This document shows, one piece after another, positions 4,832 to 5,147 of a stretch of 5,147 bases of DNA. The first letter of the stretch is position 1. Each line of letters begins with the position of its first letter. A program made the position numbers and the translations under genes. The stretch lies in NCBI GenBank assembly GCA_035702665.1, contig DASSQD010000057.1, forward strand, positions 1 through 5,147. Reading direction: 5' to 3'. The notes under the pieces are model-generated. The model saw only the letters and a list, made by a program, of their open reading frames with translations. It was not told where the DNA came from and made no database searches. The DNA is from VBDM01 sp035702665 (lineage in GTDB: Bacteria > Pseudomonadota > Gammaproteobacteria > Burkholderiales > SG8-39).

Positions 4832-5147
4832 ATGCATTCGCGCGCCTGCCGTTTGCTGCAGAGATACTCACTCGCCGTTGCGATCGCCGGGATTGCCACG
4901 CCGGCCTCGGCGGCGTTCTTCGCGATCGCCGAGCAGAATGCTTCGGGCATCGGTGCCGCGTACGCCGGAGGCGCCGCGATCGCCGAGGACGCCAGCACCG
5001 TCTGGTACAACCCGGCGGGTATGACTCGGCTTACGCGGCCGCAACTCGTCTTCGCAGGGAGCTATATCGACCCGAGCTTCAAGCCGACCCTGAACAGCGC
5101 CAGCGCCGTCACCGGCCAGCCGATCGGCGGCGGCGCCGGGAAGGATC
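4832..5147 (+). CDS. FadL/OmpP1/TodX-family outer membrane transporter, 5' part (truncated by window)
   Basis: The first 105 residues of a long-chain fatty acid or hydrocarbon channel are present; the reading frame is still open at the window edge. AAGGAGGAG (4817-4825) lies six bases before the ATG, the strongest ribosome binding site in the window, and fixes the start. Residues 1-27 form a signal peptide: basic start (HSRACRLLQR), hydrophobic core (LAVAIAGIA), and an ASA cleavage site before Ala28. The mature N-terminus has the family hatch-domain signature: FFAIAEQNASGIGAAYAGG (29-47), AIAEDAST (49-56) and NPAGM (60-64), matching the FadL pattern of SG.GRAYSG, A.A.DA and NPA. FadL proteins are 14-strand beta-barrels that let hydrophobic compounds cross the outer membrane. 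Substrate cannot be told from this part. The gene follows the tyrS hairpin and seems separately transcribed. Confidence 0.88.
   Translation, partial: MHSRACRLLQRYSLAVAIAGIATPASAAFFAIAEQNASGIGAAYAGGAAIAEDASTVWYNPAGMTRLTRPQLVFAGSYIDPSFKPTLNSASAVTGQPIGGGAGKD
4880..4983 (+). repeat. Three in-frame GCGATCGC palindromes in the FadL-family gene
   Basis: The 8-base palindrome GCGATCGC occurs at 4880-4887, 4922-4929 and 4976-4983. The last two are embedded in a longer identical 13-base stretch, CGCGATCGCCGAG (4921-4933 and 4975-4987). All three lie in the same codon phase and spell Ala-Ile-Ala. The simplest explanation is preferred codons for a repeated Ala-Ile-Ala peptide; the same octamer is the HIP1 element in cyanobacteria, but nothing else here suggests that group. 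Confidence 0.4.

Noticed and set aside
1..5147. CRISPR arrays, tRNA or rRNA genes, insertion sequences, toxin-antitoxin or defence genes
   Set aside because: No regularly spaced repeats, tRNA-like cloverleaf, transposase motif or terminal repeats were found on reading both strands; nearly all of the sequence is accounted for by housekeeping genes.

Overview
The window looks like a chromosomal housekeeping segment from a GC-rich gammaproteobacterium. Three things point there. The genes read directly as standard gammaproteobacterial proteins (ErpA, AnmK, a MepM-like M23 peptidase, a TyrZ-type tyrosyl-tRNA synthetase). From memory, the order bactofilin - erpA - anmK - M23 peptidase - tyrS matches the Pseudomonas arrangement (around PA0664-PA0668). 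The last gene is an outer-membrane FadL-type transporter, so the cell is Gram-negative. The sequence does not support a genus assignment. I see no mobile element, CRISPR array, tRNA, rRNA or integration scar.

Layout. Positions 1-40 hold the probable last codons of an upstream gene that ends in tandem TAG stops. On the + strand follow a bactofilin (52-468) and, after an 83-bp gap holding a small inverted repeat and a possible promoter, the iron-sulfur carrier gene erpA (552-902). These converge, across 78 bp with no recognisable terminator, on a two-gene minus-strand operon: an M23 peptidase (3391 down to 2090), then anmK (2093 down to 981), joined by a 4-base GTGA overlap. A 67-bp divergent promoter region separates the M23 gene from tyrS (+, 3459-4664). 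A GC-rich hairpin follows tyrS (4707-4728). The window then ends inside an outer-membrane FadL/OmpP1-family gene (4832 to the edge), which has its own leader and a strong ribosome binding site.

How the genes fit together. The M23 enzyme and AnmK are two steps of cell-wall turnover: cutting peptidoglycan cross-links in the periplasm, and re-using anhydro-MurNAc in the cytoplasm. Their overlap suggests coupled translation. The bactofilin, a cytoskeletal polymer that in other bacteria often works with M23 peptidases, lies nearby but on the other strand, so a functional link is only a hypothesis. ErpA and TyrRS are essential-type housekeeping functions (Fe-S cluster delivery and tRNA charging).

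No undescribed multi-gene system is evident. The observations worth a second look are small regulatory and architectural ones.
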